A DNA stretch of 64,000 nt. It comes from Lewinellaceae bacterium (GTDB lineage: Bacteria > Bacteroidota > Bacteroidia > Chitinophagales > Saprospiraceae). The notes under the pieces were generated by a model. That model had not been told where the DNA came from and did not search any database. It saw only the letters and a list, made by a program, of their open reading frames with translations. Positions within the stretch are counted from its first letter, which is position 1. The number at the start of each line of letters is the position of its first letter. This document shows positions 10,614 through 19,872 of this stretch, piece after piece. Both the position numbers and the translations under genes were made by a program. The stretch covers positions 59,865-123,864 of the forward strand of contig JADJOD010000019.1 of assembly GCA_016713985.1 (NCBI GenBank), in the 5' to 3' direction.

Positions 10614-10628
10614 TTCGCCGGGTGAGGC

Positions 10629-11320
10629 TTATTTGTACCGGCGCCTGACCAATTTAATAAAATTCTTGGCCTCTTCCACCCGCTTTTTGTCGAGCCAGAC
10701 GTAACGTTCCACGCAGTGTTCCACCAGGTACACCTTGGCTTCTTCAAAGTGGGAAAAACCGTTCAGTGCATTGATGGTTGCCTCAAATGCTTTGCCGTCG
10801 CCGGCAAACAGTTCGCGGGTCAGCAGCAGGCGGTCGTTCAGTGCAATCGCTTTTTTCAGGTCGGCAACCGGCTGTTCGGCCAGTTTTTCCGACAACTCTT
10901 TTGCCTGCTTTTCTTCAAACAGCACACTGGCTTCCGGCGATACGTGGGCGGATGATTTAAGTTTTACGGGCGCCGGCACCTCCATTTTTTCTTCCACCAC
11001 AACAGGAGGCGGTGGCGGCGGTGCGGAAGGTACAATCTCTTCCACTACAACGGGCGGCGGCGCCGGAGCAGGTGGGGGAGTGGGCGGACCCGGAATTGGC
11101 GGCGGCGCTTCCGGCACTACCGGCCGGTGAGACGTGACTTTACGCGGAGCCGGTTCCGGCTTGTACGTTGCTTCGTCGACAGCAACGCATCGTAAAGTTC
11201 ACGCACGTAGGAGGCCATGATATCCACGTCGATGCGAACAATCGTGTCCGGATCTTTACTCATACGTGCAAACTCGCGGTTGAGTTTATCTAGAAAAAAT
11301 TTCGTTTTCTGTAAATCCAT
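10629..11320 (-). CDS. Conserved proline-rich protein (frameshifted)
   Basis: The N-terminal segment starts MDLQKTKFFLDKLNREFARM. A middle stretch is very rich in Pro/Val/Glu. The C-terminal helical domain contains LKKAIALNDRLLLTRELFAGD and YLVEHCVERYVW. The last part resembles a conserved uncharacterised module common in Bacteroidota, often at the end of low-complexity proteins. The start frame ends early at 11117; shifting frame near 11165 gives ATYKPEPAPRKVTSHRP, which leads directly into the Pro-rich section, so one gene of ~230 residues is inferred. No signal peptide or membrane segment. Function unknown. Confidence 0.7.
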
Positions 11321-11423
11321 TTTATGGCGGGTTTATGGTTGTGCCTATTTTCACCGGCGAATTTCAAAAAATATATTTTTACAAACCGCAACAAATCATT
11401 AATTCCACCAATCTTTATCAAAA

Positions 11424-12008
11424 ATGTTTCTCGAACCCTATGTAAAAGGCCGGAGATCCGGCTGGATTGAGGTCATCTGCGGTTGTATGTTCTCGGGCAA
11501 AACCGAAGAACTGATCCGTCGGTTGAAGCGGGCAAAAATCGCCGGCATGAAGGTAGAAGTGTTTAAACCCGCTGTCGATACCCGGTACGACGACAGTTCG
11601 ATCGTATCGCACGATACCAGTTCATTGCTGGCCCAGCCGGTTGACCGCGCATCCAGATTGCTGCAAATCAGCAGTGATACGGTTGTTGTGGGGGTCGATG
11701 AAAGCCAGTTTTTCGACGCCGAATTGCCGGAGGTTTGCGCCCAACTCGCCTTACGCGGCATCCGGGTGATCGCTGCCGGCCTGGACATGGATTACCGCGG
11801 TATTCCCTTCGGGCCTATGCCTCAATTGCTTGCGACGGCCGAATATGTAACGAAAGTGCACGCCATTTGTGTACATTGCGGCAACCTGGCCACTCATTCC
11901 TATCGCCTTGCCGAAGGGGAGTCCGTTTTGCTACTGGGTGAAAAGGAACATTATGAACCCCGGTGCCGCTCCTGCTACCAAATGGGGAATATCTTGCACT
12001 TGAAATAG
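11424..12008 (+). CDS. tdk: Thymidine kinase
   Basis: 194 residues, the usual size of type II (TK1-like) thymidine kinase, which phosphorylates thymidine to dTMP in the salvage pathway. The P-loop GCMFSGKTEEL lies at residues ~20-30. The DESQFFD motif carries the Mg-coordinating Asp and catalytic Glu. A structural zinc site is formed by two CxxC pairs, CVHCG and CRSC, near the C-terminus. The lasso region MDYRGIPFGPMPQLL is intact. ATG start, cytosolic. Divergent from the proline-rich protein gene with ~100 bases between them. Confidence 0.97.
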   Translation: MFLEPYVKGRRSGWIEVICGCMFSGKTEELIRRLKRAKIAGMKVEVFKPAVDTRYDDSSIVSHDTSSLLAQPVDRASRLLQISSDTVVVGVDESQFFDAELPEVCAQLALRGIRVIAAGLDMDYRGIPFGPMPQLLATAEYVTKVHAICVHCGNLATHSYRLAEGESVLLLGEKEHYEPRCRSCYQMGNILHLK

Positions 12009-12028
12009 TATGCTTGTGGCCTTCGCAT

Positions 12029-12036
12029 TACCTTTG
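12029..12036 (+). promoter_or_regulatory. Bacteroidota -7 promoter element
   Basis: TACCTTTG fits TAnnTTTG exactly and ends 17 bases before the ATG at 12054. No -33 TTG at standard spacing was found, so only the -7 element is supported. Confidence 0.45.
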
Positions 12037-12053
12037 CGGCACAACATACTCTC

Positions 12054-12908
12054 ATGACACACACACCAACCGCCCAAACCATTCTCGATCTGGATAAGTG
12101 GAGCAAGATATTTGACGACTCGGCAACCACTTACCAGAAAGCGCATCCCTACCCATTCGCCTCTTTTGACAACTTTCTGGAACCGGCAGCAGCCTATGCG
12201 GCGATGAACGCATTCCCGGGGGTAAAAGACGACGGCTGGATACACTACGTGCATGTGAACGAAAAGAAACACGGTCTGAATAAAATGGACATGATTCCTC
12301 CTGATATTCAGGAAGTTATCAAAAGTTTGAACAGTGAAAAATTTGTAACCGCCCTGAGTAAACTGACCGGAATTCCCGGCCTGATACCCGATCCCAGTCT
12401 GGAAGGCGGTGGCCTGCACCAAAGCAAACGGGGCGGTTTCCTGAATATTCACGCCGACTTTACGGTGCATCCCCACAAACGCAACTGGCGCCGCCGGGTA
12501 AACGTGCTGGTTTATCTCAACGAAGACTGGAAGCCGGAATACCGGGGCGAACTCGAACTCTGGACACGCGACATGAAACAATGTGCCCAGAAAATTCTGC
12601 CCGTGTTTAATCGCTGCGCCATTTTTAATACGGATGAAGATTCTTTTCACGGCTTGCCGGAACCCATCCAGTGCCCGGAAAACATGACCCGAAAATCCAT
12701 AGCGCTTTATTATTTTACGGAAGAAGAGATTACGCCGCGTAAACGTGCCACCAACTACCGGGCCCGACCGGAAGACGGCGGCAAACGGATCTGGATCTGG
12801 TTAGACAAACAAATCGTGTCCTGGTACAATACGCTGAAAGGCTGGCTGGGCATCGACGACAAATTGGTCAGTAAAGTGCTCAACTTCCTGAACGGCGGCA
12901 AGAAATAA
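12054..12908 (+). CDS. 2-oxoglutarate/Fe(II)-dependent oxygenase
   Basis: 284 residues. The facial triad and co-substrate Arg are visible: HxD at His133/Asp135 (NIHADFTVH), distal His199 (DSFHGLPEP) and Arg213 (TRKSIALYYF). These are the hallmarks of prolyl-4-hydroxylase-like 2OG oxygenases (PF13640 type). Such enzymes hydroxylate proteins, small molecules or sugars using O2 and 2-oxoglutarate. Only three bases separate it from the downstream GT39-type glycosyltransferase, suggesting one transcript and perhaps a shared glycan- or envelope-related role (inference). The C-terminal tail is rich in hydrophobic and Lys residues. Confidence 0.87.
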   Translation: MTHTPTAQTILDLDKWSKIFDDSATTYQKAHPYPFASFDNFLEPAAAYAAMNAFPGVKDDGWIHYVHVNEKKHGLNKMDMIPPDIQEVIKSLNSEKFVTALSKLTGIPGLIPDPSLEGGGLHQSKRGGFLNIHADFTVHPHKRNWRRRVNVLVYLNEDWKPEYRGELELWTRDMKQCAQKILPVFNRCAIFNTDEDSFHGLPEPIQCPENMTRKSIALYYFTEEEITPRKRATNYRARPEDGGKRIWIWLDKQIVSWYNTLKGWLGIDDKLVSKVLNFLNGGKK

Positions 12909-12911
12909 TCC

Positions 12912-14600
12912 ATGCAAGGCCAATCCATTCGCACCTCTTTTTTGCTCGCCCTGCTTGGCGCGGTTTTTTACATCCCCTTTTTGGGAGGGGTTCACCTGTT
13001 CGACTGGGATGAGATCAATTTTGCGGAGATCAGTCGCGAAATGTTGATCACCCGGGAATATTTCCGGGTTTACGTCAATTTTCTGCCTTTCTGGGAAAAA
13101 CCACCTTTGTTTTTCTGGATGCAGGGCAGCGGAATGAGTTTGTTCGGGGTGGGGGAGTTTGCCGCGCGTTTGCCCAATGCCCTTTGCGGAGTGGCTACAC
13201 TCGTGCTGGTTTACCAGATCGGGCGACGCCTTTATCATCACCGTTTCGGGTTGATTTGGGCGCTTACGTATTTTGGCACTGTGTTGCCTTTTTTGTATTT
13301 CAAATCCGGAATCATAGACCCCTGGTTCAACTTTTTCATTTTTGCGGGACTCTATTATTTTATCCTTTTTTACTGGAAAAAGGACCGTTTTGAACTCGAA
13401 TTGCCGCACAAAACGTGGTTTTACCTTTTTCTCGGCGGATTTTGGATCGGTATGGGAATTCTTGCAAAAGGCCAGGTGGCTTACCTGATCGCCGTGCTCA
13501 CGATGGGTGTTTACTGGGTATCACAGCGATTCCGGATGTACGTAAGTGTGCCGCAGTTTTTGTTTTTTACGGTTGCCGCCAGTCTTGTCACGTTGACCTG
13601 GTACGGCCTGGAAACCTGGAAAAACGGCACCTGGTTTATCGTGGAATTTAATAAATACCAATACCGGCTTTTCAGTACGCCGGATGCCGGGCACAAAGGT
13701 TTTCCCGGCTATCATTTTGTCGTTTTACTGATCGGCTGTTTTCCGGCCTCCATCTTTGCAATTCGCTCCTTTTTTAAACTTCCGAACGAGTCGTTCCGGT
13801 ATCGCGACGACTTCCGGCGATGGATGAAATACCTGTTTTGGGTGGTGCTGATCCTGTTTACGATTGTAAAATCCAAGATTGTGCACTATTCTTCGATGTG
13901 TTATTTCCCGCTTACCTACCTCGCGGCGTTGTCGATGGATAAAATCATTTCGGGTGAAATTCGCCTGAACAGGTACCTGGGCGCCGGATTGTGGGCCCTG
14001 GCCGGTGTTTTTGCACTGGCTGTATTGGCCATGCCGTTTGTCGGTATGAACGCCGATGTACTCCGCCCTCTGTTCAAGGACCCCTTTGCGCAGGAAAGTC
14101 TGGGCGCCGATGTACACTGGACCGGCTGGGAAGTGATTCCCGGCATTTTTCTGCTGTGTGTGATGGCGGCGGCGTTTTATTTTTTCAGAAAAGGGCAGCA
14201 TGGCGCAGCGGAAACACGCCATTCCCGCTGGAAGGGTTTTCAGGTATTATTCGCCGGTTCCGGCGTTTTTGTCCTGCTCACGCTGATCTTTTTTATCAAA
14301 CGAATTGAAGGATACTCCCAACGGGCGGCTATCGAGTTTTTCGAAAGTAAAGTCGGCCAAAACTGCTATGTGGTGCCCCACGGATACCGGTCTTATGCCC
14401 CCTTGTTTTATACACAAAAACCGAGGGTAACCAACAAAAACAGTTACGACCGCAACTGGCTTTACACCGGCGATATCGACAAAGATGTGTTTGTGGTGAC
14501 AAAGATCCAGTCTGCCCACGAACTGAAAGACATCGCGGGGATGGAAGAGATTGGCCGAAAAAACGGATTTGTGTTTTTTAAACGAACTGCTGCGAAGTAG
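12912..14600 (+). CDS. GT39-type membrane glycosyltransferase
   Basis: 562 residues with about ten to twelve membrane segments. The N-terminal signature FDWDEINFAEISREML has the acidic first periplasmic loop of the ArnT/PMT (PF13231/PF02366) superfamily. It is followed by FWEKPPLFFWMQ and GEFAARLPNALCG. The family transfers sugars from polyprenyl-phosphate donors to lipid A, proteins or glycans on the periplasmic face. The acceptor is unknown. The C-terminal soluble piece (VVPHGYRSYAPLFYTQKP) is typical. Likely co-transcribed with the 2OG oxygenase. Confidence 0.9.
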   Translation: MQGQSIRTSFLLALLGAVFYIPFLGGVHLFDWDEINFAEISREMLITREYFRVYVNFLPFWEKPPLFFWMQGSGMSLFGVGEFAARLPNALCGVATLVLVYQIGRRLYHHRFGLIWALTYFGTVLPFLYFKSGIIDPWFNFFIFAGLYYFILFYWKKDRFELELPHKTWFYLFLGGFWIGMGILAKGQVAYLIAVLTMGVYWVSQRFRMYVSVPQFLFFTVAASLVTLTWYGLETWKNGTWFIVEFNKYQYRLFSTPDAGHKGFPGYHFVVLLIGCFPASIFAIRSFFKLPNESFRYRDDFRRWMKYLFWVVLILFTIVKSKIVHYSSMCYFPLTYLAALSMDKIISGEIRLNRYLGAGLWALAGVFALAVLAMPFVGMNADVLRPLFKDPFAQESLGADVHWTGWEVIPGIFLLCVMAAAFYFFRKGQHGAAETRHSRWKGFQVLFAGSGVFVLLTLIFFIKRIEGYSQRAAIEFFESKVGQNCYVVPHGYRSYAPLFYTQKPRVTNKNSYDRNWLYTGDIDKDVFVVTKIQSAHELKDIAGMEEIGRKNGFVFFKRTAAK

Positions 14601-14602
14601 AC

Positions 14603-15910
14603 TCAGGCTTTCGATCCTGCGATATCAACCTCCCGGCGTTCGATGACCGGTACGTTTTTCACGACCATGTGCATCGTGCTGCGGATCCGCTCTTCAAACA
14701 AGACGATTTTTCCCTTTTTCAGGTTGTCAATACTTTCCTGGGTGTAGTGGCGAATCGTGATAAGTTCGAGGTCTTGTTCCATTTTTACTTTGAACTCGTC
14801 CGAAATCTCTTTGATAAACTGGGAAAGGCGATCCGGAACATTGGGGACACAAATGGTAAAACTGATGGCCGTATTTTGCATCATGTTGACAAAAATGCGC
14901 AGATCGGCGGCTTTTTGAAACAGGCGCGCCATGTGTTGCTCCGCAACAAAAGAATAATCCAGCGTACTGATGTGCAGCAGCGCCTGGTTTTTTTCCACCA
15001 CCACAATCGGCGGGTAATTATCCTCCATATCGCTGCTGATCTCGGTGCCGGGCGCCTCCGGATCGAGAAATGACTTGACGTAAAGCGGGATGTTTTTGTT
15101 TTGAAGTGGCTTGATCGTTTTCGGGTGGATCACCTGAGCCCCGTAATACGTCATTTCAATGGCTTCCTTGTAGGAGAGCCGGTCGAGTTTGATCGTATTT
15201 TCGAACAAACGCGGGTCGGCGTTCAGTACCCCCGGCACGTCCTTCCAGATACTCATACTTTCCGCATCGAGGCAAAACGAAAAAATGGCCGCAGAATAGT
15301 CCGAACCTTCCCGGCCGAGGGTTGTGGTAAAGTTTTCGGAAGTAGAGCCGATAAACCCCTGCGTCACCACAAAATAACCTTGTTCGAGCATGGGCGGCAC
15401 TATTTTTTGCGCATTGGTTTTGGTTTTTTCCCAAATCACCCATCCTTCCCGGTATGTATTGTCTGTGCACACCACGTCGCGCGCGTCGAGCCATTGCGTT
15501 TTGATGCCCGTTTTATAGAGGTACGCGGTCACAATTTTGGACGAAACCAGTTCGCCCACACAAACGATCTGATCGTACAGGTAGTCGTAGTTATCCGCCG
15601 GTTTTTCCTCGAGCATCCATTCTCCTTCTACAAAAGTGTCGTTAACCAGAGAAAATACTTCGTCATCTGCTTCAAACAGGTCGCGCATGATGGCGTAATG
15701 CCGTTCCTTGAGCGCTTCATAAAGTTCCAGTGCCTTACCGGTTTGTTTGACATAAGCGGCCACCACTTCCTCAAGCGCATTGGTTGTTTTGCCCATAGCC
15801 GAAACAACGATGACTAATTGTTCATTTTTATACCGTTGCAGGATAGATGCCACGTTTTTTACACCCGCCGCATCTTTCAGGCTGGCGCCACCGAATTTAA
15901 AAACTTTCAC
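14603..15910 (-). CDS. Aspartate kinase
   Basis: 435 residues, single-function length. Aspartokinase phosphorylates L-aspartate, the entry step to lysine, threonine, methionine and diaminopimelate. The N-terminal kinase motif is KFGGASLKD (Ala replaces the usual Thr in KFGGTS). Other family segments include VVSAMGKTTNAL, TTLGREGSDYSAA and WKDVPGVLNADPR. The C-terminal third (LLHISTLDYSFVAEQ onward) carries the ACT-type regulatory region. No fused homoserine dehydrogenase. Convergent with the GT39 gene, separated by two bases. Confidence 0.95.
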   Translation of the reverse strand: MKVFKFGGASLKDAAGVKNVASILQRYKNEQLVIVVSAMGKTTNALEEVVAAYVKQTGKALELYEALKERHYAIMRDLFEADDEVFSLVNDTFVEGEWMLEEKPADNYDYLYDQIVCVGELVSSKIVTAYLYKTGIKTQWLDARDVVCTDNTYREGWVIWEKTKTNAQKIVPPMLEQGYFVVTQGFIGSTSENFTTTLGREGSDYSAAIFSFCLDAESMSIWKDVPGVLNADPRLFENTIKLDRLSYKEAIEMTYYGAQVIHPKTIKPLQNKNIPLYVKSFLDPEAPGTEISSDMEDNYPPIVVVEKNQALLHISTLDYSFVAEQHMARLFQKAADLRIFVNMMQNTAISFTICVPNVPDRLSQFIKEISDEFKVKMEQDLELITIRHYTQESIDNLKKGKIVLFEERIRSTMHMVVKNVPVIERREVDIAGSKA

Positions 15911-15977
15911 CTTTGTAAAATGATTGTTGCTGAAGAAATGTCTGTTATTTCCCGCAAAAGTAATACGCGGTTTTTAA

Positions 15978-16505
15978 TCAGGACCGGAATCCGACGATCA
16001 AACCCAGGAGCAGGGCCACCGGATGGTCGGGTTTGTAATTGGAATCGAGCGCCCAGATGGTTCCGACGCCGGCTTCCAGCGTCAGGACAAACTCCTTGCT
16101 GGGCGCGTAGTGCCAGCCGCCGAGCAACTGGGGCATCACCAGAAATGGTTTTTGCTCAAAAAAATACGTGGTTCTGCCCACCATAATGCCAGGCGCGAAC
16201 CAACCCGCACTGCGGTGGTAGTGGCCGGGATAGAAGCGTTTGTAATGAAACCCTGCCGCCCAGTTATAGTCTTCTTTATCGTCATTTACACCGACGGAGA
16301 TGGTGGTTCGGAAAGAGGAAGGCCGCTTTTTGTTAAAAAACTCCAGGTGGCCCGTTGCATGGCCGAAATAAAAGTCGAGCGGGTTAAAACTGATGGCGAA
16401 ATGCCCCATGGACTCCGGGGTATAGGATTTTGTTTCAACCTGCGCATGTGCCTTTAAAAAAGAGACAACAAGCAGCGTGGCAAAAAAGTATTTTGCAGGT
16501 GGCAT
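15978..16505 (-). CDS. Secreted hypothetical beta-rich protein
   Basis: 175 residues with signal peptide MPPAKYFFATLLVVSFLKAHAQ. The mature part has alternating strands (HFAISFNPLDFYFGHATGH, HYAPSKEFVLTLEAGVG) and ends VALLLGLIVGFRS, with an aromatic-terminal pattern resembling small outer-membrane barrels. No family recognised. A TACCTTTG -7 element lies upstream at 16558-16565 on the minus strand. Confidence 0.65.
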   Translation of the reverse strand: MPPAKYFFATLLVVSFLKAHAQVETKSYTPESMGHFAISFNPLDFYFGHATGHLEFFNKKRPSSFRTTISVGVNDDKEDYNWAAGFHYKRFYPGHYHRSAGWFAPGIMVGRTTYFFEQKPFLVMPQLLGGWHYAPSKEFVLTLEAGVGTIWALDSNYKPDHPVALLLGLIVGFRS

Positions 16506-16557
16506 TACGGGTGGTGTTTGTTTGAATGTTATACATTACCCTGAACCGGGTGTCGCG

Positions 16558-16565
16558 CAAAGGTA
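16558..16565 (-). promoter_or_regulatory. Bacteroidota -7 promoter element (minus strand)
   Basis: CAAAGGTA on the plus strand reads TACCTTTG on the minus strand, 52 bases upstream of the start of the secreted protein gene at 16505. No clear -33 element at standard spacing. Confidence 0.4.
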
Positions 16566-16592
16566 AGGACTAACGCTATAATGCCCTACAGA

Positions 16593-17047
16593 TCAACCTT
16601 TTGTCGCCAAAGTAACGGCATAATAGGTGTACCCGTTCACGAACTGCGTGTTAAAGGAATACCGGAACATTTTACCCACCACGATCTGGCTGCCGTCGTT
16701 GTTGTTGTGTTTTCGTTGATGGTGGTTTTAATCTTTTGATATGCCGCTTCATCCAGCGTCAGAAAAGTGATGTCGTCCGCATTGGTTCTCCACATAATGA
16801 TCTGTTGGTAAATGGCTTTACCCTTCAGGGTGGTTTCCCAGCATTTTTCGTAAAAGCGGGTATTGGTCGCACCGGTTCCCGATTCCCTGGTCAGGTCAAA
16901 ACCAAGGTCGAGGATTTTTGATTCTTTGTCTGAAGGGGCTGTTTTTTCGATAACCTGCAGGGTATTGAGGTCAATTTCGGAACATTGGGCGTTCAGGCTG
17001 ATGGAAAAAACAGGAATAAAAAAGAGGATGACGAAGGCCGTTTTCAT
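16593..17047 (-). CDS. Secreted hypothetical protein (C-terminus frameshifted)
   Basis: Starts MKTAFVILFFIPVFSISLNAQ, a signal peptide cleaved after NAQ. The mature part is ~120 residues with two cysteines (QCSEIDLN, FYEKCWETTL). In the original frame the end turns into low-complexity Thr repeats. Shifting frame near 16700 gives NNNDGSQIVVGKMFRYSFNTQ and ends YYAVTLATKG, which reads like a genuine C-terminus, so the gene is extended to 16593. No known family. The ATG 17047 was preferred because it opens the signal peptide. Confidence 0.55.
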
Positions 17048-17122
17048 GATTATCTTTTTACAAAATGACCGCAAAGGAACTTCATATTCAAGAAAATATT
17101 ATCTTTTAAAGGTTCAGAATTA

Positions 17123-18601
17123 TTATTTCCCGGAAATCGTATTCCGCGCATCCGCACGATTCCACGATTTCCACGACAGGCCGCTCATTTTTGAGTCAAA
17201 ATGCTTTCGTTTCAGCGTAACACCGCTTTTGATCTGTTCCTCCGTCATAGCGGGATACATATTGAGCGTCGGCAGCAAGGCGATATTTTGTTCCAGCAGA
17301 AACAGGTTTTTGTCGGATACGGTATACACCAGGTAATATACGTCCACGTTGCTTTTCGGCGCGCCGGAGAGGTTGTACCGGGTGATAAAAACATCCCAGT
17401 TGATACAGGCATTAAAAACGAGCAATCCGTAAAAGGCCCAGCCGTTTTGCCGCCATAACCAGAACATGGACATTTTTCGGTCAATTTTCCGCCAGAGGGT
17501 GATCAAGCCAAAAAATACCAGCCCCAGAAAAAGCATCACACCGATGCGTTTATACGCCAATCCATGAAAATCGATATACCGCCAGTTCCGGATACCGACG
17601 GAAACGGCCAACAAGGCATTTTGTGCCAGCCAGATGGCGGCAACCGTTTTGAGCGCCGCACTTCCGGGGAAAAAATTCAGGTTTTTCCGAAACAAAAAAA
17701 ACAAAACACCCATAGCCAGTAATATGGAAGCGATCAGGATGTACGTGCCCTCGTGAACATAACCCTTCAGATCGGCCTGGGCCGACTGGTCGAAACCGAA
17801 CCAGACATACAGAATATCGGTCAGATTGACAATGAACAATAGCATATTGAGCATCCAAAGCAGGATCAGCGACTGCCGGAATTCCTGCCGGAGTCCCAGC
17901 ATGGAAGTGGATTCGATATAGCGTTTTTTGGGTGGCCGGATGTGGGTGAGCGTGTCCGGCTGCTCCGCCTCTCTGGCCACAAGGCCCGCGTCGTTATACC
18001 AAAAAGCGGCCCCGATCAGGAAAAAGCCAAAAAGCACAAACAACAGGTGGGGGATGGAAACATCAAAGGACAAAATTTCGCCGACCTGATTCCAGAAGCG
18101 GTCGGATAAACCGGCAAATTTGTCGTTGGCGGCGTAGTACAGCAGATAAAAAACAGAAACCACCAGGAGTGGCACTACGCCCAATTTTGTATTTCGCCAG
18201 AAATTGTAGCCAAATCCCGGCTTTTTAATCCCCGTATCGGTGGTAAAAAGATGCCCCGGAGCATACCACCAGCCCCGCGCGTATTGCCATAAAGCATTTA
18301 GTATGAAGCGCATATCTTTTTCCTGCGCAAAACCTGCGGCACACATGGCTGACAGGATAAATGCAATTTTTGCCGCGATCGAATTGTGAATAACAATCAT
18401 ACCTGCAGTCAGCAAAGTGCCCCCGCAAGTCGCCCAAAACCGATAGTTTTTTCGGCACGCCGGGAAAAGAAACCACAAGCCGGCCAGGTAAAACATGGCG
18501 AAAAACAGGGTATTGAGCCCCATATTCTCCTGCCAGAAGCAGTAGTTAAAAAGCAAGGTGGCCAGCAGTACAAAAAAGGTCCGGATTGTTGATTGGTTCA
18601 T
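17123..18601 (-). CDS. DUF4173/DUF4153-like polytopic membrane protein
   Basis: 492 residues with about ten to twelve membrane segments (TFFVLLATLLFNYCF, NTLFFAMFYLAGLWFLF, LFVLFGFFLIGAAFWY, GVMLFLGLVFFGLITLW). The C-terminal soluble stretch has Asp/Asn-rich features (FITRYNLS, DVDYYLV-like). The overall plan matches the DUF4173/DUF4153 families common in Bacteroidota; their function is not known, although some are linked to envelope or stress phenotypes. Neighbours give no further clue. Confidence 0.7.
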   Translation of the reverse strand: MNQSTIRTFFVLLATLLFNYCFWQENMGLNTLFFAMFYLAGLWFLFPACRKNYRFWATCGGTLLTAGMIVIHNSIAAKIAFILSAMCAAGFAQEKDMRFILNALWQYARGWWYAPGHLFTTDTGIKKPGFGYNFWRNTKLGVVPLLVVSVFYLLYYAANDKFAGLSDRFWNQVGEILSFDVSIPHLLFVLFGFFLIGAAFWYNDAGLVAREAEQPDTLTHIRPPKKRYIESTSMLGLRQEFRQSLILLWMLNMLLFIVNLTDILYVWFGFDQSAQADLKGYVHEGTYILIASILLAMGVLFFLFRKNLNFFPGSAALKTVAAIWLAQNALLAVSVGIRNWRYIDFHGLAYKRIGVMLFLGLVFFGLITLWRKIDRKMSMFWLWRQNGWAFYGLLVFNACINWDVFITRYNLSGAPKSNVDVYYLVYTVSDKNLFLLEQNIALLPTLNMYPAMTEEQIKSGVTLKRKHFDSKMSGLSWKSWNRADARNTISGK

Positions 18602-18685
18602 TCTGTTCAGGCATTTGACTGGCGGTTTAAACGTGAAACACCGTCAAAACGTTGCCTGGGCCGATCCGCCGAACCGCCATTGCCG

Positions 18686-19216
18686 TCAGGCGCTCAGTTT
18701 TCGGGCAAGTTCCCAAACAACGATACCCGCCGCCACCGACACGTTGAGCGAGTGTTTTGTGCCGGATTGTGGAATTTCAACAGCCCCATCACAAAGCGCA
18801 AGTGCCTGTTCCTGAACCCCATCCACCTCATTGCCCAGCACGAATGCGTATTTTTCGCCGGGCGCCGGCACAAAATCCTGGAGCCATATTTTATCCGTGG
18901 TTTGTTCGACAGCGAATACCCGGAAACCGGATGCCTGAAGATGGCGGATAGCCCGGCTTGTTTCCGGTACGTACTCCCAGGGAACCGATTCGGTGCTCCC
19001 CAGCGCAGTTTTTAAGATTTCCCGGTGCGGGGGCTGTGCCGTAATACCGCACAACCATATTTTTTCAACAGAGAAAGCGTCGGCCGTGCGAAAAACGGAC
19101 CCAACATTGAGACCCGATCGCACATTATCCAACACCAGCGCCACAGGCATTTTTTTCTGTTTTTGGTATTCCGCTGCTGACGGGCGGTTGAGCGCATCCA
19201 TACTGAGTTTTTTCAT
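18686..19216 (-). CDS. RNA 2'-O-methyltransferase, TrmH/SpoU family
   Basis: 176 residues from ATG 19216 (MKKLSMDALNRP), chosen because homology starts there. An upstream in-frame extension to 19555 runs into the miaE gene and is artefactual. The SPOUT motifs are intact: motif 1 NVGSVFRTADAF, motif 2 FVLGNEVDGV and motif 3 IPQSGTKHSLNVSVAAGIV, containing the SAM-binding trefoil-knot residues. The family methylates the 2'-OH of tRNA or rRNA; the exact target is unknown. It is divergent from miaE with just 27 bases between start codons. Confidence 0.92.
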   Translation of the reverse strand: MKKLSMDALNRPSAAEYQKQKKMPVALVLDNVRSGLNVGSVFRTADAFSVEKIWLCGITAQPPHREILKTALGSTESVPWEYVPETSRAIRHLQASGFRVFAVEQTTDKIWLQDFVPAPGEKYAFVLGNEVDGVQEQALALCDGAVEIPQSGTKHSLNVSVAAGIVVWELARKLSA

Positions 19217-19243
19217 GCCGCAAAAATGGCCTAATTTTACGGG

Positions 19244-19849
19244 ATGGAACAGTTGCTGCACAATACAAAACTCGGCCTCAAACTGCCTACCGACCCGCGT
19301 TGGGTCAACCTGGCCGAAATTGATCTCGAAGAGATCCTGACGGATCACGCTTATTGCGAACAAAAGGCTGCCACCTCCTGTATTTCTCTTATTCAGGCTT
19401 ACCCGGACCGCATTGAACTGGTGGAAGAAATCGCTCCGATCGTCACGGAAGAGTGGGGGCATTTCAGGATGGTGTTGGCAGAATTGAAAAAACGCGGACT
19501 GGAACTGGGACGCCAGCGGAAAGATGAATACGTCAACCAGTTGCTGACCTTCCAAAAAAAAGGTGTTTCGCGGGAGGAAGCGCTGCTGGAACGCCTGCTT
19601 ATTTGCGCGCTGATCGAAGCGCGCAGCTGCGAACGATTCAGATTGTTATCGCTTTACTGCGCGGATGAATCGCTTCGTGGATGGTACCACAAATTTATGG
19701 TAGCGGAAGCCGGACACTACCGATTGTTTCTGGACCTGGCCGAGCAATATTTCGGAGTGGAAAAAACCAGAGCCCGCTGGAAAGAATACCTGCATTTTGA
19801 AGCCGGGGTCATGCAGCAACTGAAACCGCGTGGCGACAGAATGCATTGA
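19244..19849 (+). CDS. miaE: tRNA-(ms2io6A) hydroxylase MiaE
   Basis: 201 residues with the non-haem diiron four-helix ferritin-like fold. Metal ligands appear as YCEQKAATSC, EEWGHFRM, LIEARSCERF and AEAGHYRLF (the repeated E..H/E..E pairs). The enzyme hydroxylates ms2i6A37 of tRNA to ms2io6A, using O2. MiaE is widespread in Bacteroidota. ATG start at 19244. It faces away from the TrmH-like methyltransferase gene, giving a compact divergent tRNA-modification pair. Confidence 0.92.
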   Translation: MEQLLHNTKLGLKLPTDPRWVNLAEIDLEEILTDHAYCEQKAATSCISLIQAYPDRIELVEEIAPIVTEEWGHFRMVLAELKKRGLELGRQRKDEYVNQLLTFQKKGVSREEALLERLLICALIEARSCERFRLLSLYCADESLRGWYHKFMVAEAGHYRLFLDLAEQYFGVEKTRARWKEYLHFEAGVMQQLKPRGDRMH

Positions 19850-19872
19850 TTTCGAACTTTTTACGTCGATTT

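Noticed and set aside
19217..19555. N-terminal extension of the TrmH-like gene to 289 residues
   Set aside because: It overlaps miaE in antisense and lacks family similarity; start at 19216 was chosen.
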